In this document: piece by piece, positions 46,487-55,815 of the stretch
Layout: the number at the start of each line of letters is the position of its first letter
How positions within the stretch are numbered: the stretch's first letter is position 1
DNA from: Solimonas flava DSM 18980
Lineage (GTDB): Bacteria; Pseudomonadota; Gammaproteobacteria; Nevskiales; Nevskiaceae
Length of the DNA: 64,000 nt
Assembly (NCBI RefSeq): GCF_000426685.1
Contig: NZ_AUFV01000001.1
Coordinates: 547,957-611,956 of the forward strand
Reading direction: 5' to 3'
Notes under the pieces: generated by a model
What the model was told of the DNA's origin: nothing
Database searches by the model: none
What the model saw: only the letters and a program-made list of their open reading frames with translations
Position numbers and translations under genes: made by a program

Positions 46487-47003
46487 ACCCTGAGCTTCTC
46501 CAGGCTTGTCATGCCGCGCATGCGTGCAGTACCGGGAACAGGCTAAGAAAGCACCGCCCGGCCGTGTATGGGGCGTTTGACGTAGTGCATTAAACCGGGG
46601 TGGCGCAGCTCGCGCATGCCGCCGCCCGTCCGCAGGCCGGTGCCGCTCGGCGGGCGTGTCGGCCATGTGGACCCCGCTCGCTCGCGCCCACCGCCCCAGG
46701 CAGAGCGGTATTTCCAGCCTCATTCCCAGGCAGGCCGTCGCGCCAATCGGCGGCGCCCCGTTCTCGGTTCGCAAGCGAGCTGTGCTAACCTCGAAACAAG
46801 GGGATGGATCGCTTTGGTCCTGTTGTTTATACGAAAGAAATTGGGAGACGGGGTGGGCATTCGGACGACCGCCTCGGGCCTGCCTTTTGTCGGCCCGGGA
46901 TCACCATTCGCACGCCTGCCGGATAGGCTGCTGCGACCGATCCGTGTTCATTCATGGCCATCGGCGGCGGCCGGCTGACGATGCACTCTGGGGGAGAGAA
47001 GGC
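46487..47003. other. Intergenic region between urt relic and pilus cluster
   Basis: This 517-bp stretch holds no convincing gene; the frames that cross it lack family features. It should contain the former urt promoter on one side and the fimT promoter on the other, but no clear sigma-70 or sigma-54 match was found. GGAGAG at the right end is the fimT ribosome site. Confidence 0.6.
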
Positions 47004-47585
47004 GTGAACGCCAGGCGCCATTCATCGGGACTGACCTTGATCGAGCTGCTCGTGACGCTCACGGTCGCTGCCGTTCTGCTCGGCATTGCCATCCCGAGCT
47101 ACAAATTCATCCTCGTGACGAATCGCTTGGCGTCGACGGCCAACGATTTCGTCGTGGGCATCCGGCAGGCCCAGGCAGAGGCCGTGCGCCGCAATGCGCC
47201 GACCCAGTTCTGCAGCAATGTGGCCGACACCAATGGCGCCGACGACCTCGGCGCGAGCTGCGGCACCTCCGCCGGTGCGGTCTACGTACTCAACAGCGAC
47301 GGCACCCGCACCAAGATCTACACCGCTCCGAACGTTCCCGCCGATCTGAGCTTGAGCGCCAGCGGCGCCGGCGTCACGGCGCTGCGCTTCACCGGCCAGG
47401 GTCTTGCGCAAGCGGTCGGCGGTAGCGGCCCGTACACCGGCCTGGTCGCCGACATCTATACCAGCGAGCTGAGCGACAGCAATCATCGCTGCGTCTATCT
47501 CACCACCGGCAGCCTGGTCAGCAGCTGCACCTACACCAGCGCCAGCGAAGGATGTCCCGCCGATGAACCCGCATCCTGCCAGTAG
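47004..47585 (+). CDS. fimT: Type IV pilus minor pilin FimT/GspH-like
   Basis: A 193-residue minor pilin. The GTG start at 47004 with GGAGAG upstream gives leader VNARRHSSG and mature N-terminus LTLIELLVTLTVAAVLL (+5 Glu; Leu replaces the usual Phe at +1). The globular part is of the GspH/FimT type (NDFVVGIRQAQAEAVRRNAP). The frame is open 348 bp further upstream but without pilin features. FimT/FimU-type pilins prime pilus assembly and in some species bind DNA for uptake. First gene of the pilin operon; pilV begins within its last codons. Confidence 0.9.
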   Translation: MNARRHSSGLTLIELLVTLTVAAVLLGIAIPSYKFILVTNRLASTANDFVVGIRQAQAEAVRRNAPTQFCSNVADTNGADDLGASCGTSAGAVYVLNSDGTRTKIYTAPNVPADLSLSASGAGVTALRFTGQGLAQAVGGSGPYTGLVADIYTSELSDSNHRCVYLTTGSLVSSCTYTSASEGCPADEPASCQ

Positions 47586-48045
47586 CGCCGCGCGCCGGTG
47601 CGGTCGGCGCGTCGGCGCGCGCGGCGCCGGCCTGATCGAGGTACTCGTTGCCGTACTGATCCTGTCGATCGGGTTCCTCGGCATCGCCCTGGTACAGACA
47701 CGCGCGCTGTCCCAGAACAACAGTTCAATGGGACGTTCGATGGCGATCGTCGCGAGCTATTCGATCCTGGAAGCGATGCGTGCCGATCGCGCGAACGCAC
47801 TATCCGGCGCCTACGACACGACGGTCGTCGCCGACAATTGCCCGGCGTCCGGAACCCTGGCCGAGACGCAGATCAGCAACTGGTGCAGCGAGCTGAGCGC
47901 TTCGCTCGGCGGCGCCGCCACCACGACCGGCACCATCGATTGCGACGCAGGCGGCACCTGCACGGTGACCATCCAGTTCGACGACAGCCGCGTCGGAGCG
48001 TCCGGCGACAGCGAACAGACCGTCGTCACCAAGGCGATGCTATGA
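47563..48045 (+). CDS. pilV: Type IV pilus minor pilin PilV
   Basis: A 160-residue minor pilin with a long leader ending GARGAG and mature start LIEVLVAVLILSIGFLGIAL, the PilV signature. It contains QTRALSQNNSSMGRSMAIVAS. PilV, W and X with FimU form the tip complex that carries PilY1. It overlaps fimT by 23 bp and pilW by 4 bp. Confidence 0.93.
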   Translation: MNPHPASSAARRCGRRVGARGAGLIEVLVAVLILSIGFLGIALVQTRALSQNNSSMGRSMAIVASYSILEAMRADRANALSGAYDTTVVADNCPASGTLAETQISNWCSELSASLGGAATTTGTIDCDAGGTCTVTIQFDDSRVGASGDSEQTVVTKAML

Positions 48046-49076
48046 CCTCCCGCTCCCCGCTACCGCCGGTCCCGCAGCCCCTGCCCGCGCAATCCGGCTT
48101 CAGCCTGATCGAGCTCATGATCGCGCTGGTGCTCGGCCTGGTCGTGATCGGCGGCGCCACCGCCGTGTTCCTGTCGAACAAGCAGTCATACCGCTCGAAT
48201 CTCGCGCTCGGGCAGATCCAGGAAAACTCGCGCATCGCGTTCGAGATGATGTCGCGCGACATCCGTCAAGCCGGTCTGACGGGATGCGGAAACCTCGGCC
48301 GTGTCGCCAACATCCTCAGTAACGGGCCGACATCGGCCACACCGGCTTGGTACGCTGATTTCGCCGTCAACGCGATTCGCGGCTTCGACGGCAACGCCAC
48401 CGATGTCGCCGTCGCAACCGGTACGGGTTCGGCACAGCGAATCGCCGGCACCGACTCGCTGATGCTGATCGGCGTCGGCGAATCCGGCGCAAGCCTCGCC
48501 GCGCACAGTCTGAGCACTTCGCAATTGACGATCCATGAGCCCAATGCCGGTCTCGAGGCCGGCGACCTGGTCGTGGTCTGCGATCCCGATCATGCCGCCA
48601 TCGCGCAGATTACAGGCCTCGCCGGGACGGTCCTGACCCTTGCTGAGGATACGGGCACCCCGGGCAACTGTTCTGTGGGCCTCGGTTTTCCGTCGACCTG
48701 CTCGGGCGCCAACGACTACCAGTTCGCCGTGAATTCACAGCTCTCCAAACTGATGGCAGCCGACTGGTTCATCGGCAACAACCCGCAAGGCAGCCGTTCG
48801 CTCTACCGGATGACACTCGTCAACAGCGCGGGTATTCCGACGCCGACGGCGCAGGAGATGGTCCGCAACGTCACCGACATGCAGATCCAGTATCACGTGC
48901 CGGGGTCCGCATCGTTCCAGGACGCCGGCGCGCTCGCCGCCGCCGCCTGGCAGAGTGTCGACGCCGTGCGGGTCACCCTCAGCTTCCGCAGCTCGGATCG
49001 CTACGCAGGAACAGACGGCGCGCCGATCACCCGTCAGATGACCGCGTCGGTCACGCTGCGCAACCGGACGAACTGA
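48042..49076 (+). CDS. pilW: Type IV pilus minor pilin PilW
   Basis: A 344-residue minor pilin: leader through AQSG, then FSLIELMIALVLGLVVIGGA with +5 Glu, and the PilW hallmark SYRSNLALGQIQENSRIAFE followed by MMSRDIRQAG. The start ATG overlaps the pilV stop. It forms the pilus-tip complex with PilV and PilX. Confidence 0.95.
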   Translation: MTSRSPLPPVPQPLPAQSGFSLIELMIALVLGLVVIGGATAVFLSNKQSYRSNLALGQIQENSRIAFEMMSRDIRQAGLTGCGNLGRVANILSNGPTSATPAWYADFAVNAIRGFDGNATDVAVATGTGSAQRIAGTDSLMLIGVGESGASLAAHSLSTSQLTIHEPNAGLEAGDLVVVCDPDHAAIAQITGLAGTVLTLAEDTGTPGNCSVGLGFPSTCSGANDYQFAVNSQLSKLMAADWFIGNNPQGSRSLYRMTLVNSAGIPTPTAQEMVRNVTDMQIQYHVPGSASFQDAGALAAAAWQSVDAVRVTLSFRSSDRYAGTDGAPITRQMTASVTLRNRTN

Positions 49077-49078
49077 GC

Positions 49079-49678
49079 ATGCGCGTCACGTCGATCCCGC
49101 GAGACATTCAGGCTGTCCGGCAGCGAGTCGCAGCGCCCGCAGCTTCGGCGCATGCGCGCCAGCGAGGCGTCGCCTTGGCAGTCGCGCTGATCCTGCTGAT
49201 CCTGGTCACGCTGATCGGCCTTGCGGCGGTCCGCGGGGTGACGACCCAGCAGAAGATGACCGCCAACTTCTACGATCGGGAGCTCGCCTTCCAGAACGCG
49301 GAAGCCGGCCTCGCCGCGGCGGCGCAGGCGCTGGCTGCCGGCACCACCAACATCCGCAACTGTGGGCAGGGCGGCGACGCCTGCCGCGCCAATCCGTTCG
49401 AGGATCCGAACCTCGCGGCCAGCAGCATCCAGACCGTCAGCTCCTACACCGCCGGCAACAACACCACCGGCCAGCCGCAGTTCGTAATCGAGAACATGGG
49501 CACCTATGCGGACCCGAATTCGAGCACCGGCTTCGGCCAGAGCGCCAACGGAGCCCAGTACGGCGCACAGGGCGTGACAACGACGGCGATCTTCTATCGC
49601 ATCACCGCGCGCAGCGGCAATCCGTCGCAGATCGGTGATCGCGCGGTTGTGACCCTGCAGGCGATGTACAAGCAATGA
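49079..49678 (+). CDS. pilX: Type IV pilus assembly protein PilX
   Basis: A 199-residue minor pilin whose processed region RQRG-VALAVALILLILVTL fits PilX; like many PilX proteins it lacks Glu at +5. It continues with VRGVTTQQKMTANFYDRELA and FQNAEAGL. Two bases separate it from pilW and its stop overlaps a possible pilY1 start. Confidence 0.93.
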   Translation: MRVTSIPRDIQAVRQRVAAPAASAHARQRGVALAVALILLILVTLIGLAAVRGVTTQQKMTANFYDRELAFQNAEAGLAAAAQALAAGTTNIRNCGQGGDACRANPFEDPNLAASSIQTVSSYTAGNNTTGQPQFVIENMGTYADPNSSTGFGQSANGAQYGAQGVTTTAIFYRITARSGNPSQIGDRAVVTLQAMYKQ

Positions 49679-49689
49679 GGGAGCGGAGC

Positions 49690-52600
49690 ATGAACGCAGG
49701 AGCGTACATACGGCGCAACGCGGGTCGCGGAGCCACTTGGCTCATCGGCCTCGTGATGGCATTCGCGCTGCCCGCCGCCGAGGCCGTGACGATCGATCAG
49801 TCGCCGCTCACAGTCAGGCAGTCGCTGCCGCCGAATATCGTGCTGATGCTCGACGATTCGGGCTCGATGGCCTGGGACGTCATGCCCGACTACGGCTATC
49901 TGAGCAGCACAAGCGCCGATGCGCTGGTCAGTTCGAGCGTCAACGGGCTGTACTACAACCCCAGCGTCACCTACACGCCGCCCTATACCTCTGACGGCAC
50001 GACGCGCTATCCGGACGCGAGCTTCACGGCCGCCTGGAAGAACGGGTTCAGGCAGTCACAGGGAACCGTGAACCTGAGCTCTTATGACGGCTCCAGCGAC
50101 ACGAGCCGATCCGGACGCAGTTCGAGCGATGTCGACTACACCACCTCGGTCTCTATCTCGACCCCGTTCAGCTATACGGCGACGCTCAGCTGTCCGTACG
50201 GGGGCACGCCCAACCTCTCCACCGGTAAATGCACAGGCTCGTATTACGGGACATACAACGGCACATGGAGTTGCCCGGACGGAGGAACCCGCAGCGGCTC
50301 GACCTGCTCGGGGACGACGACCACGACAACGAGCTTGTTTACCTACACCGTCAAGAGCGGCAGCACCTATACGCGCTACTACGTCGGCACCAGCGGTTCC
50401 TGTACCGCGGTCTCATCGCAGATTTCGAGTTCCGTCTGCGACGACAGCGAGGCCACGCGCCAGAACGTCGCGAACTGGTATTCGTACTACCACACGCGCA
50501 TCCTGATGGCGAAGAGCGGCCTGATGAACGCCTTCGCCAACCTCGATCCGACGATCCGCTATGGCTTCGGCTCGATCGATGGCGGCGATTCCGGCAACAA
50601 CAACTACACGAATCTGCCGACGTCGCGTTACACCTACACGGACAACTACAACGGCGGCAGCAACTACATCGCCCAGGTCCAGCCCTTCGGCAGCGGCTCC
50701 AGCAGCTCGTCGCAGAAGAGCCAGTTCTGGACCTGGCTGGCCGCTGCCACTGCCAGCGGCGGCACACCGCTGCGGCAGGCTCTGAATGCCGTCGGCCGCT
50801 ACTACCAGACCGCGCAGCCGTGGCAGTCCACTGCCGACGGCTCGACCGTCGAACTCGCCTGCCGGCAGTCCTACACGATTCTGACGACGGACGGTTTCTG
50901 GAACGAAAGCAGCACCGGACTGCCGTCCTCGCCGTACACCACCAACGTCGACGGCGCGCCGGGCAGCTCGACCACCACCACGACGACGTCCACCTACAAC
51001 GCCACGCTCAGCTGTCCGGTCGGCTACACGCCGATCACCAGCGGCAATCGCAAGGGCCAGTGCAAGAAGGACGGCACCAACAGCTATTACAACAACGGCA
51101 CATGGAGCTGCCCGAACGGCGGAACGCTGAGCGGCTCGACCTGCTCCGTCACCACGACCACCACGACGACGCAAGCGACCGTCACGAACACCGGTCCGAA
51201 CGGCCAGTCCTACACCTATGACGCGACGGCGACAAACAGTGCCGGCCTGCCGCTGAAACCCTACGCCGACACCTACTCGAACACGCTCGCCGACGTCGCC
51301 ATGTATTACTGGTTGTCGGATCTGCGCCCGGATACCAGCAACGAAGTGCCGACGAGCACCGAAGACGAAGCATTCTGGCAGCATATGACGACGTTCACGC
51401 TCGGCCTTGGCTTCACGCCGACGAACATCGCCCCGGCCGGCACCACCGTCAGCCAGATCTTCAACTGGGCGAACGGCGGCAGCCCGATCAGCGGCTTCAG
51501 CTGGCCGCAACCGAGCGGCGACAACATCAACAACATCGCCGACATGGCGCACGCCGCGGTCAACGGCCACGGCGGCTTCTATTCGGCAACCAGCCCGGAA
51601 GATTTCTCCAACGCGCTCAGCGATGCGCTCAAGCGCGTCTCCGAGCGCAACGGTTCCGGCGCCAGTCTCGCGGCGAACAGCACCAAGCTGGAGACCGGCA
51701 CCGTCACCTACCAGGCCGTCTACTCGACGGGCAAATGGAAAGGTGACCTCAAGGCCTTCACCGTCAACCCGAGCACCGGCGCCATCGCCTCGACCCCGTT
51801 CTGGGTTGCGTCCAACCAGCTGCCAGCCGCAGCCAGCCGTACGATCAAGACCTACAACCCGAGCGCCACGAGCGGCTCGCAGTTCGTCGACTTCACGGCC
51901 GGGTCGTCGGACACGACTGCACCGCCGAATCTCTCGAGCGCGCAGAAAACCGCGCTCGGATCGACCTCTGCAGTGCAGAACGCCGTCGTCGGCTACCTGC
52001 GCGGCGACGCCAGCCGCGAGCAGAAGAACGGCGGGACCTACCGCAATCGTGACACGGCACTCGGCGACATCATCAGCTCGCAGCCGGTCTATGTCGGCGC
52101 TCCGGACGCCAATCTGTTCTTCGGCAAGACCTTCACCGGATCGTCCAGCTATTCGACGTTCGCCGCGAGCAAGGTGAACCGCAGCCCCCGCCTGTGGGTC
52201 GCGGCCAACGACGGCCTGCTGCACTCCTTCAACGCCACCAACGGCGCGGAAATCTTCGCCTACCTGCCCAACGCCGTGATCCTCAACGGGGTCAAGGATC
52301 TGAGCAATCCGAGCTACGGCAGCAACGGCGTTCCGCATCAGTTCTTCAACGACGGAGAACTGACCGTTGCCGACGTCTACTACTCGTCGGCCTGGCACAC
52401 GGTCCTCGTCGGCACCACTGGCCGCGGAACGGCCAAGGCAGTCTATGCCTTCGACGTGACGGATCCCGCCACACCGACCCTACTGTGGGAGCGCTCGGCG
52501 GGCGACGGTCAGGCCAACAGCCAGTACATTGGTCAAAGCATCGGCAAGCCGGTCGTCGCCCAGACCGCCGACGGCGCGTGGTCGGTCCTGCTCGGCAACG

Positions 52601-53574
52601 GCTACAACAGCAGCACCGGCACCGCGGCGCTGCTGCAGTTCTCCGTCGCCAACGGCGCGTTGACGGTCCATGCGACGAACTCGACGACCGGCAATGGCCT
52701 GGCGGCACCCGCGGTCTGGATGGCAAATGCGACGAACGGCATCAGCACTACTGCCTACGCCGGCGACCTGCTGGGCAATGTCTGGGCCTTCGATCTGGCT
52801 GCCAACACCAGCTCGGCGATCTTCCAGGCCCAGGACGCCAACAGCGGCGCGCAATCCATCACCGGCGGCATGCTCGCCGGCAAGGATCCGTCGACCGGCA
52901 ATCTGTGGCTGTTCTTCGGCACCGGCCGCTACCTGACGCAGACCGATCTCGCCGACGACAGCGTGCAGACCTGGTACGGCATCATTGCCCAGGCGGGAGC
53001 GGGTCAGTCGAGCACACTCGTCCCTCACCTGAGCCAGGGACGCACCTACCTCACCCAGCGCGAGATCGTCGCCGAGCAGGCAGCGACTTCGTCGTCACTG
53101 GCCGCGCGCGCGATCTCCAACCCATCGGACGGCGACATGGCCGGCAAGTCCGGCTGGTACATCGATCTGGTCCCGCCATCCGGCACGGCGAACGGCGAAC
53201 GCATGGTCACGCCCAACCAGTTCCAGGGCAATCTGCTGCTCGGCACGACGCGTATCCCGGAATCCTCGGATCCGTGCAATCCGACCGGTCGCGGCTGGAT
53301 CATGGCGATCAATCCGTTCAGCGGCGCGCCGCCGGGCTCGACCTTCTTCGATATCAATGGCGACAACCAGTTCAACGACAGCGACAAGATCACGTCAGGA
53401 GGCACGACTTACATCGTCGCCGGCGTCGGCTTCAGCTCGATTCCCAATAATCCGATCTTCGTCGGCAATACCATGCTGATCAGCTTCGACGACGCATCGA
53501 CCGGCAAGGTCAACACTGCCGGCACACCGGGCGGGCTGCAGCGCCTGTCCTGGCGCGAGTTGATCCGACAATGA
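49690..53574 (+). CDS. pilY1: Type IV pilus tip adhesin PilY1
   Basis: A 1294-residue exported protein. After the signal peptide comes a von Willebrand A domain with MIDAS motif DDSGSM (NIVLMLDDSGSMAWDV). Two copies of a cysteine-rich module interrupt this region (about 50172-50340 and 50991-51175), each with LSCP, NGTWSCP, GSTCS and a Thr run. The C-terminal half is the PilY1 beta-propeller (YVGAPDANLFFGKTF, WVAANDGLLHSFNATNGAEI) with a calcium-type loop DINGDNQFNDSDK. PilY1 sits at the pilus tip and governs adhesion, retraction and surface sensing. ATG 49690 with GGGAG upstream is preferred; ATG 49675 overlapping pilX is possible. Confidence 0.95.
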   Translation: MNAGAYIRRNAGRGATWLIGLVMAFALPAAEAVTIDQSPLTVRQSLPPNIVLMLDDSGSMAWDVMPDYGYLSSTSADALVSSSVNGLYYNPSVTYTPPYTSDGTTRYPDASFTAAWKNGFRQSQGTVNLSSYDGSSDTSRSGRSSSDVDYTTSVSISTPFSYTATLSCPYGGTPNLSTGKCTGSYYGTYNGTWSCPDGGTRSGSTCSGTTTTTTSLFTYTVKSGSTYTRYYVGTSGSCTAVSSQISSSVCDDSEATRQNVANWYSYYHTRILMAKSGLMNAFANLDPTIRYGFGSIDGGDSGNNNYTNLPTSRYTYTDNYNGGSNYIAQVQPFGSGSSSSSQKSQFWTWLAAATASGGTPLRQALNAVGRYYQTAQPWQSTADGSTVELACRQSYTILTTDGFWNESSTGLPSSPYTTNVDGAPGSSTTTTTTSTYNATLSCPVGYTPITSGNRKGQCKKDGTNSYYNNGTWSCPNGGTLSGSTCSVTTTTTTTQATVTNTGPNGQSYTYDATATNSAGLPLKPYADTYSNTLADVAMYYWLSDLRPDTSNEVPTSTEDEAFWQHMTTFTLGLGFTPTNIAPAGTTVSQIFNWANGGSPISGFSWPQPSGDNINNIADMAHAAVNGHGGFYSATSPEDFSNALSDALKRVSERNGSGASLAANSTKLETGTVTYQAVYSTGKWKGDLKAFTVNPSTGAIASTPFWVASNQLPAAASRTIKTYNPSATSGSQFVDFTAGSSDTTAPPNLSSAQKTALGSTSAVQNAVVGYLRGDASREQKNGGTYRNRDTALGDIISSQPVYVGAPDANLFFGKTFTGSSSYSTFAASKVNRSPRLWVAANDGLLHSFNATNGAEIFAYLPNAVILNGVKDLSNPSYGSNGVPHQFFNDGELTVADVYYSSAWHTVLVGTTGRGTAKAVYAFDVTDPATPTLLWERSAGDGQANSQYIGQSIGKPVVAQTADGAWSVLLGNGYNSSTGTAALLQFSVANGALTVHATNSTTGNGLAAPAVWMANATNGISTTAYAGDLLGNVWAFDLAANTSSAIFQAQDANSGAQSITGGMLAGKDPSTGNLWLFFGTGRYLTQTDLADDSVQTWYGIIAQAGAGQSSTLVPHLSQGRTYLTQREIVAEQAATSSSLAARAISNPSDGDMAGKSGWYIDLVPPSGTANGERMVTPNQFQGNLLLGTTRIPESSDPCNPTGRGWIMAINPFSGAPPGSTFFDINGDNQFNDSDKITSGGTTYIVAGVGFSSIPNNPIFVGNTMLISFDDASTGKVNTAGTPGGLQRLSWRELIRQ

Positions 53575-54062
53575 ACGAGGACCTGAAGGCCATGTCAGAA
53601 CGCCATCGCCAACCGACCGGCTCCAGCCGCCAGACCGGCTTCACACTGATCGAGCTGGTCGTCGCGGTGGCGATCGTCGGCATTCTCGCCGCGATCGCCT
53701 ACCCGTCGTACATCAATTCGATCACCAAGACCAAGCGCCGGGCCGCCGAGGTGTGCTTGTCGAGCTACGCCACGTTCATGGAGCGCTTCTACACGACCAA
53801 CCTGCGCTACGACCAGGATCTCGCCGGAAACGCCATGAACAGTGCCGCGCTGCAGGCACTCGGGCTCGATTGCGCATCCGATCAGAACACCGGCAAGGAC
53901 TACAGCTACGCCTTCGACTCGGTCGCGGCTGCGGCCTACACGCTCAAAGCAGTCCCGATCGACGCCCAGGCGGACCGCGATACGCGCTGCGGCACCCTGA
54001 CGCTCGACCATACCGGCACGCGCGGCGCGAGCGGTTCGGCGGGCGTCGCCGAGTGCTGGTAG
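53571..54062 (+). CDS. pilE: Type IV pilus minor pilin PilE
   Basis: A 163-residue (from ATG 53571) type IVa pilin-like protein: leader ending SSRQTG, then FTLIELVVAVAIVGILAAIA. The domain has YPSYINSITKTKRRAAEVC and a C-terminal cysteine pair region (DTRCGTLTLDHTG to AECW). The first ATG overlaps the pilY1 stop; ATG 53592 with AAGG just upstream would give a shorter leader and is an alternative. Its place after pilY1 matches PilE of Pseudomonas. No PilY2-like gene is present. Confidence 0.92.
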   Translation: MNEDLKAMSERHRQPTGSSRQTGFTLIELVVAVAIVGILAAIAYPSYINSITKTKRRAAEVCLSSYATFMERFYTTNLRYDQDLAGNAMNSAALQALGLDCASDQNTGKDYSYAFDSVAAAAYTLKAVPIDAQADRDTRCGTLTLDHTGTRGASGSAGVAECW

Positions 54063-54068
54063 GCGGAA

Positions 54069-54686
54069 TCAACCCGCCGGCGGACATTCCCCGGCGAAAT
54101 CGTGCGCCTCGGGTTCGAAGCGCCCGCTGCCGATCAGCACCAGATCGGTGGCGTTGCCGGTACCGAGCCGGGTCGTGCAGATCCGCAGACGCCCCGCCGC
54201 GAACGCCCCGTTCACGGTCTGCGCCGCGCCGCTCGGATGAAAAACGACGGCTTTCTTGAAAGGGCCGTTGCCCGACAGCAGCACGTCGTCCGAGTCCGGC
54301 AGGCGTTCGCTCAGCCGTATGCTGTCCTCCGGATCGACGCGACCGTCGTGATCACGATCGATGAACACGATCCATTCGAGCGCCGGCCATTGACCATGAC
54401 AGCCTTCCGCGGCATTGCCCGCGCAAAAGGTCACCGGCACGTTCAAGCTCGCCGCGGTCTGGCGCGCCGTCACTGCCGCCAGCAGCAGTTGATTCGTCGT
54501 CGAAGCGAGCCGGGTCACCACCAGCGCATGGCTGAAGGCCGGAACGCCGAGGCCCAGCAGGACCGCTGAAACCGCGACCACGGTCAGCAGTTCGGCGATC
54601 GTCAGACCGAGCTGGCACACCCGTCGACATGCCGGTCCCGGCCGACGGCGACTGGGAACACCGTGATCGCGGTGCGGATCTTCCAT
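54069..54686 (-). CDS. Second FimT/GspH-like pseudopilin, opposite strand
   Basis: A 205-residue protein (ATG 54686; a GTG two codons earlier is possible) with a divergent prepilin site: leader of about 27 residues ending CQLG, mature start LTIAELLTVVAVSAVLLGLG, keeping +5 Glu. The globular part is GspH/FimT-like (RLASTTNQLLLAAVTARQTA). It contains a calcium-loop-like DRDHDGRVDPEDS. It faces pilE with a 6-bp gap and so is outside the pil operon. It may be an alternative priming pilin. Confidence 0.82.
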   Translation of the reverse strand: MEDPHRDHGVPSRRRPGPACRRVCQLGLTIAELLTVVAVSAVLLGLGVPAFSHALVVTRLASTTNQLLLAAVTARQTAASLNVPVTFCAGNAAEGCHGQWPALEWIVFIDRDHDGRVDPEDSIRLSERLPDSDDVLLSGNGPFKKAVVFHPSGAAQTVNGAFAAGRLRICTTRLGTGNATDLVLIGSGRFEPEAHDFAGECPPAG

Positions 54687-54807
54687 CGGCACCCCACTCG
54701 TCGCGATCGTGGCGAAGCACGATCTCCACTTGATCGACCAGACGCGCCTGAAGCCTGTTTCGGCCGATGCTAGGAGGAAAGCGGCGCTGCCGGATGCCGA
54801 GCAGTTC

Positions 54808-55773
54808 TCAGTTCGGCCACACGACCGTGGCGCCCAGATCGCAAAGAATGCGGGCCGCCACCCGCTCCGCGCTGGCTGGTGCGAGCGTGAGACCGATGCG
54901 GAAGTGACCGGTCGCGAGGTACAGGCCCGGACGATCCGGTGCCGGGCCGAGCAGCGGCAGGTCGGCGTCGAAGCGCGGCCGCAGGCCGGCCCAGTGGCCG
55001 ACGATCGGCAGCCCGGCGAGCGGCGGCCACAGTTTCGTGGCGCGCATCAGCAGCCGCTCGCGCGCCTCAGGCGTCGGCGTCGTGTCGAAGCCGGCATCCT
55101 CGACCGTGCTGCCGATCAGGATGTGACCGTCGCGACGCGGGATCAGGTAGACATCGGCGCCGATGCGCAGGCGCAGCAGCTGGCCGGGTGCACCGGCCGC
55201 GAGCAGCATCTGGCCCTTGGCCGGGCCGACGCCCGGCGCGCCGAGCGGCGCCGACCAGGCGCCGGCCGCCAGCACCGCCGCGCGGCAGGCGACGTCGCCG
55301 CGTGCGGTGCGCACACCGCGCAGTACGCCGTCCGACTCGATCCAGCCCTGTACCTCGGTCTGCGCCGCGAGCACGACGCCGCGGCGTCGCAGCGTTTCGG
55401 CCAGCGCGCGCAGCAGCCGCGGGTTGCGCACCTGCGCCATCGCCGGATATTCGAGATGGCGTCCGTCGCCGGGGAAATAGTCGGCGCCGCATGCCCAGTA
55501 CTCGGGATCGATGCCGGACTCGCGCTGCAGGCGCTCGCACCAGGCCGGATACAGGGCGAGGCTCTCGTCGAGCAGCGGGCGCAGCGCCGGCGGACAGTGG
55601 TCGGGCGGCAGCGGACACAGCATGCCGCCGCCGGCCCATGACGCGGCGCGGCCGAACTCGGCGCGCTCGAACACGGCGACCGTGAAACCGCGCCGCGACA
55701 GCGCTTCGGCGCAGGCCAGGCCGATCACGCCGCCGCCGGCGATGGCGACGTCGACCCGCTCGGGCAGGTTCAT
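54808..55773 (-). CDS. thiO: Glycine oxidase ThiO
   Basis: A 321-residue FAD-dependent amino-acid oxidase: GGGVIGLACAEALSRRG for FAD at about 13-29, SWAGGGMLCPLPP, GPAKGQMLLA and GLRPRFDADLPLLGP. ThiO oxidises glycine to iminoglycine for the thiamine thiazole ring. No other thiamine genes are nearby. It is 42 bp downstream of ispH on the same strand. Confidence 0.92.
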   Translation of the reverse strand: MNLPERVDVAIAGGGVIGLACAEALSRRGFTVAVFERAEFGRAASWAGGGMLCPLPPDHCPPALRPLLDESLALYPAWCERLQRESGIDPEYWACGADYFPGDGRHLEYPAMAQVRNPRLLRALAETLRRRGVVLAAQTEVQGWIESDGVLRGVRTARGDVACRAAVLAAGAWSAPLGAPGVGPAKGQMLLAAGAPGQLLRLRIGADVYLIPRRDGHILIGSTVEDAGFDTTPTPEARERLLMRATKLWPPLAGLPIVGHWAGLRPRFDADLPLLGPAPDRPGLYLATGHFRIGLTLAPASAERVAARILCDLGATVVWPN

Positions 55774-55815
55774 CAGGGTTCGCGGGGGACCGTAAAACTC
55801 GGGCGCGCGCCGCGC

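Noticed and set aside
54709..55685. Plus-strand open frames opposite thiO
   Set aside because: They are antisense to a full-length glycine oxidase and have no recognisable features.
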